64,000 nucleotides of DNA from Rhodobacteraceae bacterium HLUCCO18 (GTDB lineage Bacteria > Pseudomonadota > Alphaproteobacteria > Rhodobacterales > Rhodobacteraceae), in contig LJSY01000012.1 in assembly GCA_001314805.1 (NCBI GenBank), positions 1 through 64,000 on the forward strand, read 5' to 3'. The stretch's first letter is position 1. Each line of letters begins with the position of its first letter. The notes beneath the pieces are model-generated. The model did not search any database. It had not been told where the DNA came from and was given only the letters and a program-made list of their open reading frames with translations. Positions 57,346-64,000 of this stretch are shown here, one piece after another. The position numbers and the translations under genes are program-made.

Positions 57346-58695
57346 ATGGAACAAGACCAACAGAAGCGAAGACCCAAGCGCCGCGCCCAAAGCAGGCCGC
57401 CTCAGATGGCCCAGGACGCCGACGCCGACCGCAGCATCGCGCCCCGGCGCGCGGCGTTGCAGGCGCTGGGGCAGGTCGTGACCCACAGGCGCATGCTGTC
57501 CCATCTGCGGCCCGATCAGGGGCTGGACCCGGCCGAGGCCGCACGCGCCGCGCGGTTGGCGCAGACGGTGCTGCGCCACATGGGTCCGCTCGACCAGATC
57601 ATCGCCCAATTCGTGGAACGGATGCCGGCGCCCGCGGTGCGCATGATCCTGCGCCTCGGCGCGGCGGAGCTTCTGATCGCGGGCGAGCACGCCCATGGCG
57701 TGGTGAACGCCGCGGTCGGTCTCACCAAGAGCGGGGGGCAGAAGATGGCGCGCTCCTCGGGGCTGGTGAACGCCGTCCTGCGCCGCATTGCCGAGGAGGG
57801 ACCGGCGCTCTGGGCCGAGCATTCGCCGCAGCGCCTGCCCGGCTGGATCGCGGGCCCCGTCCACAAGACGGCCGGCGAGGACCGGCTGCGCGCCATCGAG
57901 GCCGCGCATGAGGCGGGCGCGCCGCTCGACCTGACGCCGCGCGACGGCGAAACCGACATCCCCGGGGCGGAGCGGCTTCCCACCGGTAGCCTGCGCCTGA
58001 GCGATTCCGGTCAGGTTTCCGCCCTGCCGGGCTTTGCCGAGGGCGCGTGGTGGGTGCAGGACGCCGCCGCGGCCCTGCCGGTGAAGCTTCTGGGCGACGT
58101 GGGTGGCCTGCGCGTGCTGGACATGTGCGCAGCACCGGGTGGCAAGACGCTGCAACTGGCCGCTGCGGGGGCGGAGGTCGTGGCGCTCGATGCCTCCGAC
58201 ACGCGCCTCGACCGGCTGCGAGAGAACCTCGCGCGGACCGGCCTTTCCGCCCGCATCGTGGTGGGCGACGCGCTGGAGCACCAGGACCGCTACGACGCGA
58301 TCCTTCTCGACGCGCCCTGCACCGCGACGGGAACGATCCGGCGCCACCCCGACCTTCCCTTCGTGAAATCGGGTCGCGAGACCGAGGCCCTGACGCGGCT
58401 GCAGATGCACCTTCTCGACCATGCGCTGAGCCTTCTGAACCCCGGGGGGCGGCTGGTCTTCTGCACCTGTTCGCTGCTGCCGGTCGAGGGCGAGTTTCAG
58501 GTCAAGGCAGCGCTCAAGCGCCACGAGGGGCTGTCGGTCGTTCCGGTCGATCCGGTCTCGATTGGCGGTGACGCGGATTGGGCCAGCGCCGAGGGCGGCC
58601 TGCGCCTCTGGCCCGACATGTGGGCCGATCGCGGCGGGATCGACGGGTTCTACATGGCCTGCCTGACCCGCGGGGGCGCCGGTCCCGGCGAATGA
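57346..58695 (+). CDS. rsmB: RsmB-type 16S rRNA (cytosine-5) methyltransferase
   Basis: A 449-aa protein. The N-terminal NusB-like domain covers about 25-160 (RRAALQALGQVVTHRRMLSH, MILRLGAAELLIAGEHAHGV, GLVNAVLRRIAEEGP). The C-terminal SAM domain has LDMCAAPGGKTLQLAA, catalytic-region DAPCTATGTIRRHPD (motif IV Cys) and FCTCSLLPVEGE (motif VI Cys). Modifies C967 of 16S rRNA. ATG 57346 begins a basic leader; earlier starts overlap the divergent sdhAF4 gene. Confidence 0.94.
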   Translation: MEQDQQKRRPKRRAQSRPPQMAQDADADRSIAPRRAALQALGQVVTHRRMLSHLRPDQGLDPAEAARAARLAQTVLRHMGPLDQIIAQFVERMPAPAVRMILRLGAAELLIAGEHAHGVVNAAVGLTKSGGQKMARSSGLVNAVLRRIAEEGPALWAEHSPQRLPGWIAGPVHKTAGEDRLRAIEAAHEAGAPLDLTPRDGETDIPGAERLPTGSLRLSDSGQVSALPGFAEGAWWVQDAAAALPVKLLGDVGGLRVLDMCAAPGGKTLQLAAAGAEVVALDASDTRLDRLRENLARTGLSARIVVGDALEHQDRYDAILLDAPCTATGTIRRHPDLPFVKSGRETEALTRLQMHLLDHALSLLNPGGRLVFCTCSLLPVEGEFQVKAALKRHEGLSVVPVDPVSIGGDADWASAEGGLRLWPDMWADRGGIDGFYMACLTRGGAGPGE

Positions 58696-58764
58696 TCCGT
58701 GACAGGCCGGGGCCCGGTCTGTATCCTCGCCGCAAAACAATACGAGAGCAGGCAAACGGACCCG

Positions 58765-60549
58765 ATGTCCGACACGGTGCCCCCCATGACCGGTGCGACC
58801 GGCGGCGCGCGCAGGCCGCGCGCGGCGGGCCTGACGCTGGCCGACCGCATGACGGCGCTGGGCGCGGGCTTCGGGCCGCGCGCCCGGGGGTTCCTCTGGC
58901 GGCCGGAACCGCGGTTTCCCGGCTCGGTCGTCGCGGGGCGGCAACTCATGGCCGGGAACTTCCGCTTCGCCGGTGCGCTGCTCGAGGCGCGCGACGCCAG
59001 CCCCTGGACGCTGACCCCACCCAGCTCGGCCTTCGCCGACGCGCTCCACGGGTTCGAGTGGCTCGGTGATCTCGCCGCCCTGCCGCAGGCGGAGGGACGC
59101 GCCACGGCGCAGGCCTGGGTGCTGGACTGGTCGCGGCGCTACGGGCGCGGATCCGGCCCGGGCTGGACCCCCGACCTGACCGGACGGCGCCAGATCCGCT
59201 GGATCAGCCACGCGCTCTTTCTGCTCAACGGCATGCCGCGCGCGGAGAACCGCGTCTTTCACCGCACGCTGGGGCGCCAAGCCGCGTTCCTGCTGTCGCG
59301 CTGGCGCAACGCCACGCCCGGCCGCGCGCGGTTCGAGGCGCTGACGGGGCTGGTCTATTCCGCCTGCACGCTCATGGGATGGGAGAAACAGCTTGCCCCG
59401 GCGCTCGACGCGCTGATCCGGGAATGCACCCGCGAGATCGACCCCGAGGGCGGCATCGCCACGCGCAACCCCGAGGACCTGCTGGAGGTCTTCATCCTGC
59501 TTACCTGGGTGTCGCAGCTTCTGGCCGATGCAGGCCACGCCCCCGCCCCCGCCGTCGATGGAGCGATCGGCCGGATCGCGCCCACGCTGCGCAGCCTGCG
59601 CCATCTCGACGGAAGCCTCGCGCGCGTCCATGGCGGCGGGCGCGGCGCACCGGGGCGGCTGGTGACGGCGCTGGTGCAGTCACGCGTCCGGCCCACGCAG
59701 GTCAAGGGGCTGGCGATGGGCTTTGCCCGCCTGACGCAAGGCCGCGTCTCGGTGATCGCCGACGCCGCTCCGCCCATGCTCGGCCCGCGAAGCACCACCG
59801 CCCATGCCGGCACGCTGAGCTTCGAGATGACCTCGGCCGACGATCCGCTGATCGTCAATTGCGGCTCGGGCACGCGCTTCGACCCACAGTGGCGGCTGGT
59901 GGGACGGGCCACCGACAGCCACTCCACGCTCGCCATCGAGGGCTATGCCTCCGCCCGTTTCGGGCCCGGCGCCTCGCAACGCGGCGACGAGCGCCCGCCG
60001 CTTGTGGATGGCCCCGTCGAGGTGCTGGCGCAGGAACAGGAGACCGAGACCGGGCATGGCGTGACGATGTTCCATGACGGATGGCGGCGCACGCACGGGC
60101 TGACGCATCTGCGCAACCTGACGCTGGAGGATGGCGGCACGCTCCTGCGCGGGGAGGATGCGCTGGCGGCCTTCACGCCCGCCGACCGCGCGCTGCTGGA
60201 CGCCGCGTATCGCCGCCTGCCCGACGACACCGGCCTGCGCTACGCGATCCGGTTTCACCTGCACCCGGAGGTGCGCGCCTCCATCGATCTCGGCGGCACG
60301 GCGGTGTCGCTTGCCCTGCCCTCCGGCGAGACATGGGTCTTCCGCCATTCCTGCGCGGCGGAGCTGTCGCTGAGGCCCTCGATCTATTTCGACAGCCGGC
60401 GCCTTGCGCCCCGCGCGACAAAACAGATCGTTCTGTCCGCCCGCATGAAGGGCTATGGGGTGGTTCTGGGCTGGAGCCTGTCGCGCCCGATCGCCTTCAT
60501 GCCGGCAAACCGGCTGCCGCCCGTCGCGCGCTCCGGCTCGCCCCGCTGA
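58765..60549 (+). CDS. heparinase II/III family protein
   Basis: A 594-aa protein. The N-terminal alpha/alpha-toroid has [60 protein letters not shown] and a beta-sandwich starts near 360 with [35 protein letters not shown] follows with the conserved histidine, then [12 protein letters not shown]. This fold degrades acidic polysaccharides, but the alphaproteobacterial versions, regularly next to rsmB and purH, are uncharacterised. No signal peptide is seen at ATG 58765, so it may be cytoplasmic. Confidence 0.88.
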   Translation: MSDTVPPMTGATGGARRPRAAGLTLADRMTALGAGFGPRARGFLWRPEPRFPGSVVAGRQLMAGNFRFAGALLEARDASPWTLTPPSSAFADALHGFEWLGDLAALPQAEGRATAQAWVLDWSRRYGRGSGPGWTPDLTGRRQIRWISHALFLLNGMPRAENRVFHRTLGRQAAFLLSRWRNATPGRARFEALTGLVYSACTLMGWEKQLAPALDALIRECTREIDPEGGIATRNPEDLLEVFILLTWVSQLLADAGHAPAPAVDGAIGRIAPTLRSLRHLDGSLARVHGGGRGAPGRLVTALVQSRVRPTQVKGLAMGFARLTQGRVSVIADAAPPMLGPRSTTAHAGTLSFEMTSADDPLIVNCGSGTRFDPQWRLVGRATDSHSTLAIEGYASARFGPGASQRGDERPPLVDGPVEVLAQEQETETGHGVTMFHDGWRRTHGLTHLRNLTLEDGGTLLRGEDALAAFTPADRALLDAAYRRLPDDTGLRYAIRFHLHPEVRASIDLGGTAVSLALPSGETWVFRHSCAAELSLRPSIYFDSRRLAPRATKQIVLSARMKGYGVVLGWSLSRPIAFMPANRLPPVARSGSPR

Positions 60550-60604
60550 ACCGCCCCCGCGCGCCGGAACAGGCGCCGCCACGCCAGAGGACCCGCACAC
60601 GCCA

Positions 60605-62203
60605 ATGTCTGCCGCCCCGACCAAAGCCCCGCTCCGCCGCGCCCTGATTTCCGTCTCGGACAAGACCGGCCTCGTCGCGTTCGCCACCGCGCTGGCGGAG
60701 CGCGGGGTCGAGCTTCTGTCGACCGGCGGCACCGCCGGCACGCTGCGCGAGGCCGGCCTGACCGTGACCGACGTCGCCGAGGTGACGGGTTTTCCCGAAA
60801 TGATGGACGGCCGGGTCAAGACGCTGCACCCGAAGGTGCATGGCGGGCTTCTGGCGCTGCGCGACAACCCCGAGCATGTCGCCGCGATGGAGGCCCATGG
60901 CATCGGCGCAATCGACCTTCTGGTGGTGAACCTCTATCCATTCGAGGACACGGTAGCGGGCGGCGCGGATTACGCCACGGCGATCGAGAATATCGACATC
61001 GGCGGGCCCGCGATGATCCGGGCCGCGGCCAAGAACCACGCCCATGTGGCCGTGGTCGTCGATCCCGAGGATTACGGCACGCTCATCGCCGCGCTCGACG
61101 CGCATGACGGTGCGACACCCTACGAGCTCCGTCAGGCCCTTGCCCTGACGGCCTATGCGCGCACGGCGGCCTATGACGCGGCCGTGTCCACCTGGCTCGC
61201 CAAGGCCACCGGCGAGGCCACGCCCCGCCGCCGCGCCTTTGCCGGCACGCTGGCCACGTCGCTCCGCTACGGCGAGAATCCGCACCAGTCGGCAGCCTTC
61301 TACCTCGACGGCAGCGCGCGGCCCGGCATCGCCACGGCGACGCAGCACCAGGGCAAGGAACTGAGCTACAACAACATCAACGACACCGACGCGGCCTTCG
61401 AACTGGTGACGGAGTTCCACCCAGACGACGGGCCGGTCTGCGCGATCATCAAGCACGCCAACCCTTGCGGCGTCGCGCGCGGCGACACGCTGGCCGAGGC
61501 CTACGGCAAGGCCTTCGACTGCGACCGCACCTCGGCCTTCGGGGGAATCGTCGCGCTGAACCAGACGCTCGACGCGGACACCGCCGAACGGATCGCCGAG
61601 ATCTTCACCGAAGTCGTGATCGCCCCGGACGCGACCGAGGGCGCAAAGGCCGTCTTCGCGAAGAAGAAGAACCTGCGCCTTCTGACCACGGGCGGCATTC
61701 CCTCGCCGACGGCGCCTGCGCTGACTTACCGGCAGGTGTCGGGCGGCATGCTGGTGCAGGACAAGGACGTCGGCCGCATCGAGGAGGAAACGCTGCGCGC
61801 CGTCACGCGCCGCCACCCCTCCGCGCGCGAGATGGCCGACATGATCTTTGCCTGGACGGTGGCCAAGCACGTGAAGTCGAACGCCATCGTCTACGCCAAG
61901 GATGGCGCCACGGTCGGCATCGGCGCGGGCCAGATGAGCCGCGTCGACTCCAGCCGCATCGCCGCGCGCAAGGCTCAGGACATGGCCGAGGCGCTGGGCC
62001 TGCCCGAAAGCCCCGCCAAGGGCGCGGTGCTGGCCTCGGACGCGTTCTTTCCCTTCGCCGACGGCCTGATGGCAGCCGCCGAGGCGGGCGCGACGGCTGT
62101 GATCCAGCCGGGCGGGTCCATGCGCGACGAGGAGGTGATCGCGGCGGCCGACGAGGCCGGGCTTGCCATGATCTTCACCGGCATGCGTCATTTCAGGCAC
62201 TAG
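60605..62203 (+). CDS. purH: PurH, bifunctional AICAR formyltransferase / IMP cyclohydrolase
   Basis: A 532-aa enzyme for the last two steps of IMP synthesis. The N-terminal cyclohydrolase domain has [32 protein letters not shown] and [19 protein letters not shown]. The C-terminal transformylase has [50 protein letters not shown] and [20 protein letters not shown]. Full length. Followed 10 nt later by lspA. Confidence 0.98.
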   Translation: MSAAPTKAPLRRALISVSDKTGLVAFATALAERGVELLSTGGTAGTLREAGLTVTDVAEVTGFPEMMDGRVKTLHPKVHGGLLALRDNPEHVAAMEAHGIGAIDLLVVNLYPFEDTVAGGADYATAIENIDIGGPAMIRAAAKNHAHVAVVVDPEDYGTLIAALDAHDGATPYELRQALALTAYARTAAYDAAVSTWLAKATGEATPRRRAFAGTLATSLRYGENPHQSAAFYLDGSARPGIATATQHQGKELSYNNINDTDAAFELVTEFHPDDGPVCAIIKHANPCGVARGDTLAEAYGKAFDCDRTSAFGGIVALNQTLDADTAERIAEIFTEVVIAPDATEGAKAVFAKKKNLRLLTTGGIPSPTAPALTYRQVSGGMLVQDKDVGRIEEETLRAVTRRHPSAREMADMIFAWTVAKHVKSNAIVYAKDGATVGIGAGQMSRVDSSRIAARKAQDMAEALGLPESPAKGAVLASDAFFPFADGLMAAAEAGATAVIQPGGSMRDEEVIAAADEAGLAMIFTGMRHFRH

Positions 62204-62213
62204 GGACAGGCGA

Positions 62214-62687
62214 ATGCGGCTTCTCACCTTCTCGGCGATCCTGTGGTTCCTCGCCGACCAGATCAGCAAGCTGGCCGTCCTGCACTGGGCGGGCCTGCTG
62301 GAACGCGGCGTGATCGAGGTGTTTCCACCGCTGCTGGTCTTTCGGCTCGGCTACAATACCGGCATCAATTTCGGGCTCTTCTCGGGCGGACCCGAGGTGA
62401 CGCGCTGGGTTCTGGTTGCCATCGCGCTCGCCATCTCGGCCTGGCTGATCTGGTGGGCGCGCACGGGCCTGACGCGGCCCATCGCACTGATCTCGGCGGG
62501 CGCCGTGATCGGCGGGGCGCTGGCCAACGCGCTCGACCGCGTGCTGATCGGTGCGGTCGTCGATTTTCTCAACATGTCCTGCTGCGGGATCGTGAACCCG
62601 TTCGCCTTCAACGTGGCGGATATCGGGATCGTCGCGGGCGCACTCGGTCTGCTGATCTTTGCCGACGCCCCGAAGAACGAGTCGTGA
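62214..62687 (+). CDS. lspA: LspA, lipoprotein signal peptidase (signal peptidase II)
   Basis: A 157-aa membrane protease with four hydrophobic helices. The catalytic aspartates sit in GGALANALDRVLIGAVVDFL and FNVADIGIVAGALGLLIF; NTGINFGLFSG is the conserved N-terminal box. It removes signal peptides from lipoproteins after lipidation. The next gene encodes a lipoprotein. Confidence 0.96.
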   Translation: MRLLTFSAILWFLADQISKLAVLHWAGLLERGVIEVFPPLLVFRLGYNTGINFGLFSGGPEVTRWVLVAIALAISAWLIWWARTGLTRPIALISAGAVIGGALANALDRVLIGAVVDFLNMSCCGIVNPFAFNVADIGIVAGALGLLIFADAPKNES

Positions 62688-62734
62688 CGAAGCCCGCGCG
62701 ATGGGTTAGACGGAGCGTCGCAAAGGAGGGGCGC

Positions 62735-63244
62735 ATGCCGCGACTGACAATATCCGCACTGCTGGGCGCATCCATGCTGACGCTTGTGGCGTGTTCCTCG
62801 GGAACGCCGCAGCTGATGAACCTGCGCAACACGGAGGAAGGCCCGGACGAGTTCGCGGTGCTGCCGACGGCCCCGCTCGAGGTCCCGGAAAATCTCGCTT
62901 CGCTGCCCGAGCCGACACCGGGCGCGCGCAACCGCGTCGATCCCGACCCGGAGGGCGACGCCATCGCCGCGCTCGGCGGGAACGCGGGCCGCGCTGGCGG
63001 CGCTGGCGCCAACCTGATGAACCACGCGACCCGTTTCGGCGTGAGCAGCGACATTCGCCCCGTGCTCGCCGCCGAAGACGAGGAGTTCCGCCGCCGCAAC
63101 GACGGCCTCATCCTCGAGCGCATGTTCGGCACCAATGTCTATTTCGAAGCGTATCGACGGCAGGCGCTCGACCGCTACGCCGAACTCGAACGCCTGCGCC
63201 GGATGGGCGTGCGGACCCCCGCCGCACCACCGCCCGCCGAGTAG
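62735..63244 (+). CDS. DUF3035 lipoprotein
   Basis: A 169-aa precursor. The lipobox is in ISALLGASMLTLVACSSGTP (L-V-A-C, cysteine at residue 20). The mature part has GPDEFAVLPTAPLEVPENLA, SLPEPTPGARNRVDPDPEGD and NHATRFGVSSDIRPVLAAED, the DUF3035 blocks seen in Rhodobacteraceae. AAAGGAGGGG precedes ATG 62735. It lies 47 nt after lspA, which processes it. Function unknown. Confidence 0.88.
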   Translation: MPRLTISALLGASMLTLVACSSGTPQLMNLRNTEEGPDEFAVLPTAPLEVPENLASLPEPTPGARNRVDPDPEGDAIAALGGNAGRAGGAGANLMNHATRFGVSSDIRPVLAAEDEEFRRRNDGLILERMFGTNVYFEAYRRQALDRYAELERLRRMGVRTPAAPPPAE

Positions 63245-63335
63245 TGCACGCGTCACAGCTTCGTCAGCTCTGTTGATGCGGGCGCGCAGCCGCATATCTT
63301 TCGCGTCACACCTGTTGACCCTTTGGAGGGCCCCA

Positions 63336-64000
63336 ATGCTGCGCCGTATCGCACTGACCCTGGTCGCGACACTCACCGTCGCCCTCACGTCGACCGTTCA
63401 GGCGGCCGAAAACGTCACCGAGTTCTTCCTCGAAAACGGCATGCAAGTCGTCGTGATCGAGGACCACCGCAGCCCCGCCGTCGTGCATATGGTCTGGTAC
63501 CGCGCCGGCGCAGCGGACGAACCGCCCGGCGCGTCCGGCGTCGCGCATTTCCTCGAACACCTGATGTTCAAGGGCACGGATGAGCTTGAAAGCGGAGAGT
63601 TTTCGCGCATCGTGGAGGCGAATGGCGGCACCGACAACGCCTTCACCTCGTGGGATTACACCGGCTACATTCAGCGCGTGGCCGCCGACCGTCTCGGCCT
63701 TCTCATGGAGATGGAGGCCGACCGGATGCGCGACTTGCGCTTCGCCGACGAGGAGGTGGTGACCGAACGTTCCGTCATCATTGAGGAACGCGCCGAGCGG
63801 GTCGATTCGTCAGCCGGCGGGCTGTTCAACGAGCAGATGCGTGCGACACTTTTCAACAATCACCCCTACGGCATCCCGATCATCGGCTGGCGTCACGAGA
63901 TGCAGGAGCTCGACCGCGCGGCGCTGATCGCCTTCTACGACGCGCATTACTGGCCCAACAACGCCGTGCTGATCGTGGCCGGCGACGTCACGCCCGACGA
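63336..64000 (+). CDS. M16-family zinc metallopeptidase, N-terminal part (runs off the window)
   Basis: At least 221 residues with a Sec signal (MLRRIALTLVATLTVALTST ending VQAAE). The inverted zinc motif is in ASGVAHFLEHLMFKGTDE (H-x-x-E-H) with the downstream glutamate expected in VVTERSVIIEERAERVDSSA. NGGTDNAFTSWDYTGYIQRV is also typical. Periplasmic insulinase-like peptidases of this kind usually come as two tandem genes, so the second probably lies to the right. TTTGGAGGG precedes ATG 63336. Confidence 0.93.
   Translation, partial: MLRRIALTLVATLTVALTSTVQAAENVTEFFLENGMQVVVIEDHRSPAVVHMVWYRAGAADEPPGASGVAHFLEHLMFKGTDELESGEFSRIVEANGGTDNAFTSWDYTGYIQRVAADRLGLLMEMEADRMRDLRFADEEVVTERSVIIEERAERVDSSAGGLFNEQMRATLFNNHPYGIPIIGWRHEMQELDRAALIAFYDAHYWPNNAVLIVAGDVTPD

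Noticed and set aside
57313..59631. Very long minus-strand open frame across rsmB and the heparinase-family gene
   Set aside because: Antisense shadow of two well-supported genes. Only its last 61 codons (57103-57288) are real, as the sdhAF4 gene.

Overview
The window is a contiguous piece of a high-GC alphaproteobacterial chromosome. It is almost certainly from the family Rhodobacteraceae (Roseobacter/Rhodobacter group). The evidence is the 16S rRNA 5' end, the cysteine-poor 41-residue L36, the rpoE-chrR singlet-oxygen regulon, DUF3035/DUF3775/DUF1643 genes and the SdhAF4-type small protein. Genes are densely packed with many ATGA stop/start overlaps. I see no prophage, insertion sequence, plasmid function or CRISPR array. 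It reads as core chromosome with a few decayed genes.

Layout. 1-502 is the 5' end of a 16S rRNA gene (minus strand), with its leader, boxA and a probable promoter up to about 1000. 1.2-5.5 kb holds msrPQ (periplasmic methionine sulfoxide repair), a gutted FMN-dependent glutamate-synthase-like pseudogene, two tandem fasciclin proteins and an alpha/beta hydrolase. 5.5-13.5 kb holds clpB, a 38-residue secreted peptide gene, pyrF, an SPFH/NfeD membrane pair, dinB, an N-formylglutamate amidohydrolase, tRNA-Val and rpmJ. 13.6-14.6 kb holds a broken ridA-like gene and an EF-hand protein.

14.6-24.2 kb is a branched-chain-amino-acid-type (HAAT) ABC transporter (livF, binding protein, livM, livH, livG) flanked by two CoA-ligase genes and small membrane proteins. 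It looks like an uptake-and-activation system for a carboxylic acid. 24.4-29.2 kb holds a PAS hybrid histidine kinase with an OmpR-type regulator, then eutBC. 29.2-32.7 kb holds an M20-type amidohydrolase, a histidine phosphatase, a saccharopine dehydrogenase and DUF3775.

32.7-38.2 kb is the most interesting region. It contains rpoE-chrR and a divergent four-gene operon (FAD oxidoreductase, DUF1365, MFS, short-chain dehydrogenase) of the singlet-oxygen/furan-fatty-acid type. Two back-to-back promoters of the Rhodobacter sigma-E type lie between them. The anti-sigma factor ChrR has lost both cysteines of its N-terminal zinc site while all ligands of its cupin zinc site remain.

38.3-45.7 kb holds kbl-tdh (threonine catabolism; Tdh lacks all four structural-zinc cysteines), two small membrane proteins, an RluA-type pseudouridine synthase, an aldehyde dehydrogenase, a 1-Cys peroxiredoxin and two tandem L,D-transpeptidases. 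45.9-55.7 kb carries the translation/RNA-decay set rbfA, truB, rpsO and pnp. Its usual compact order is spread out by an epimerase, an acidic repeat protein, a haloacetate-dehalogenase-like enzyme, DUF1643 and DUF2233 genes. 55.8-64.0 kb holds dapB, a small secreted protein, sdhAF4, rsmB, a heparinase II/III-family protein, purH, lspA, a DUF3035 lipoprotein and the start of an M16 peptidase.

An intergenic element of about 65 bp recurs three times, each copy starting within about 15 bases after a stop codon. All functional statements come from reading motifs and order; no database search was possible.
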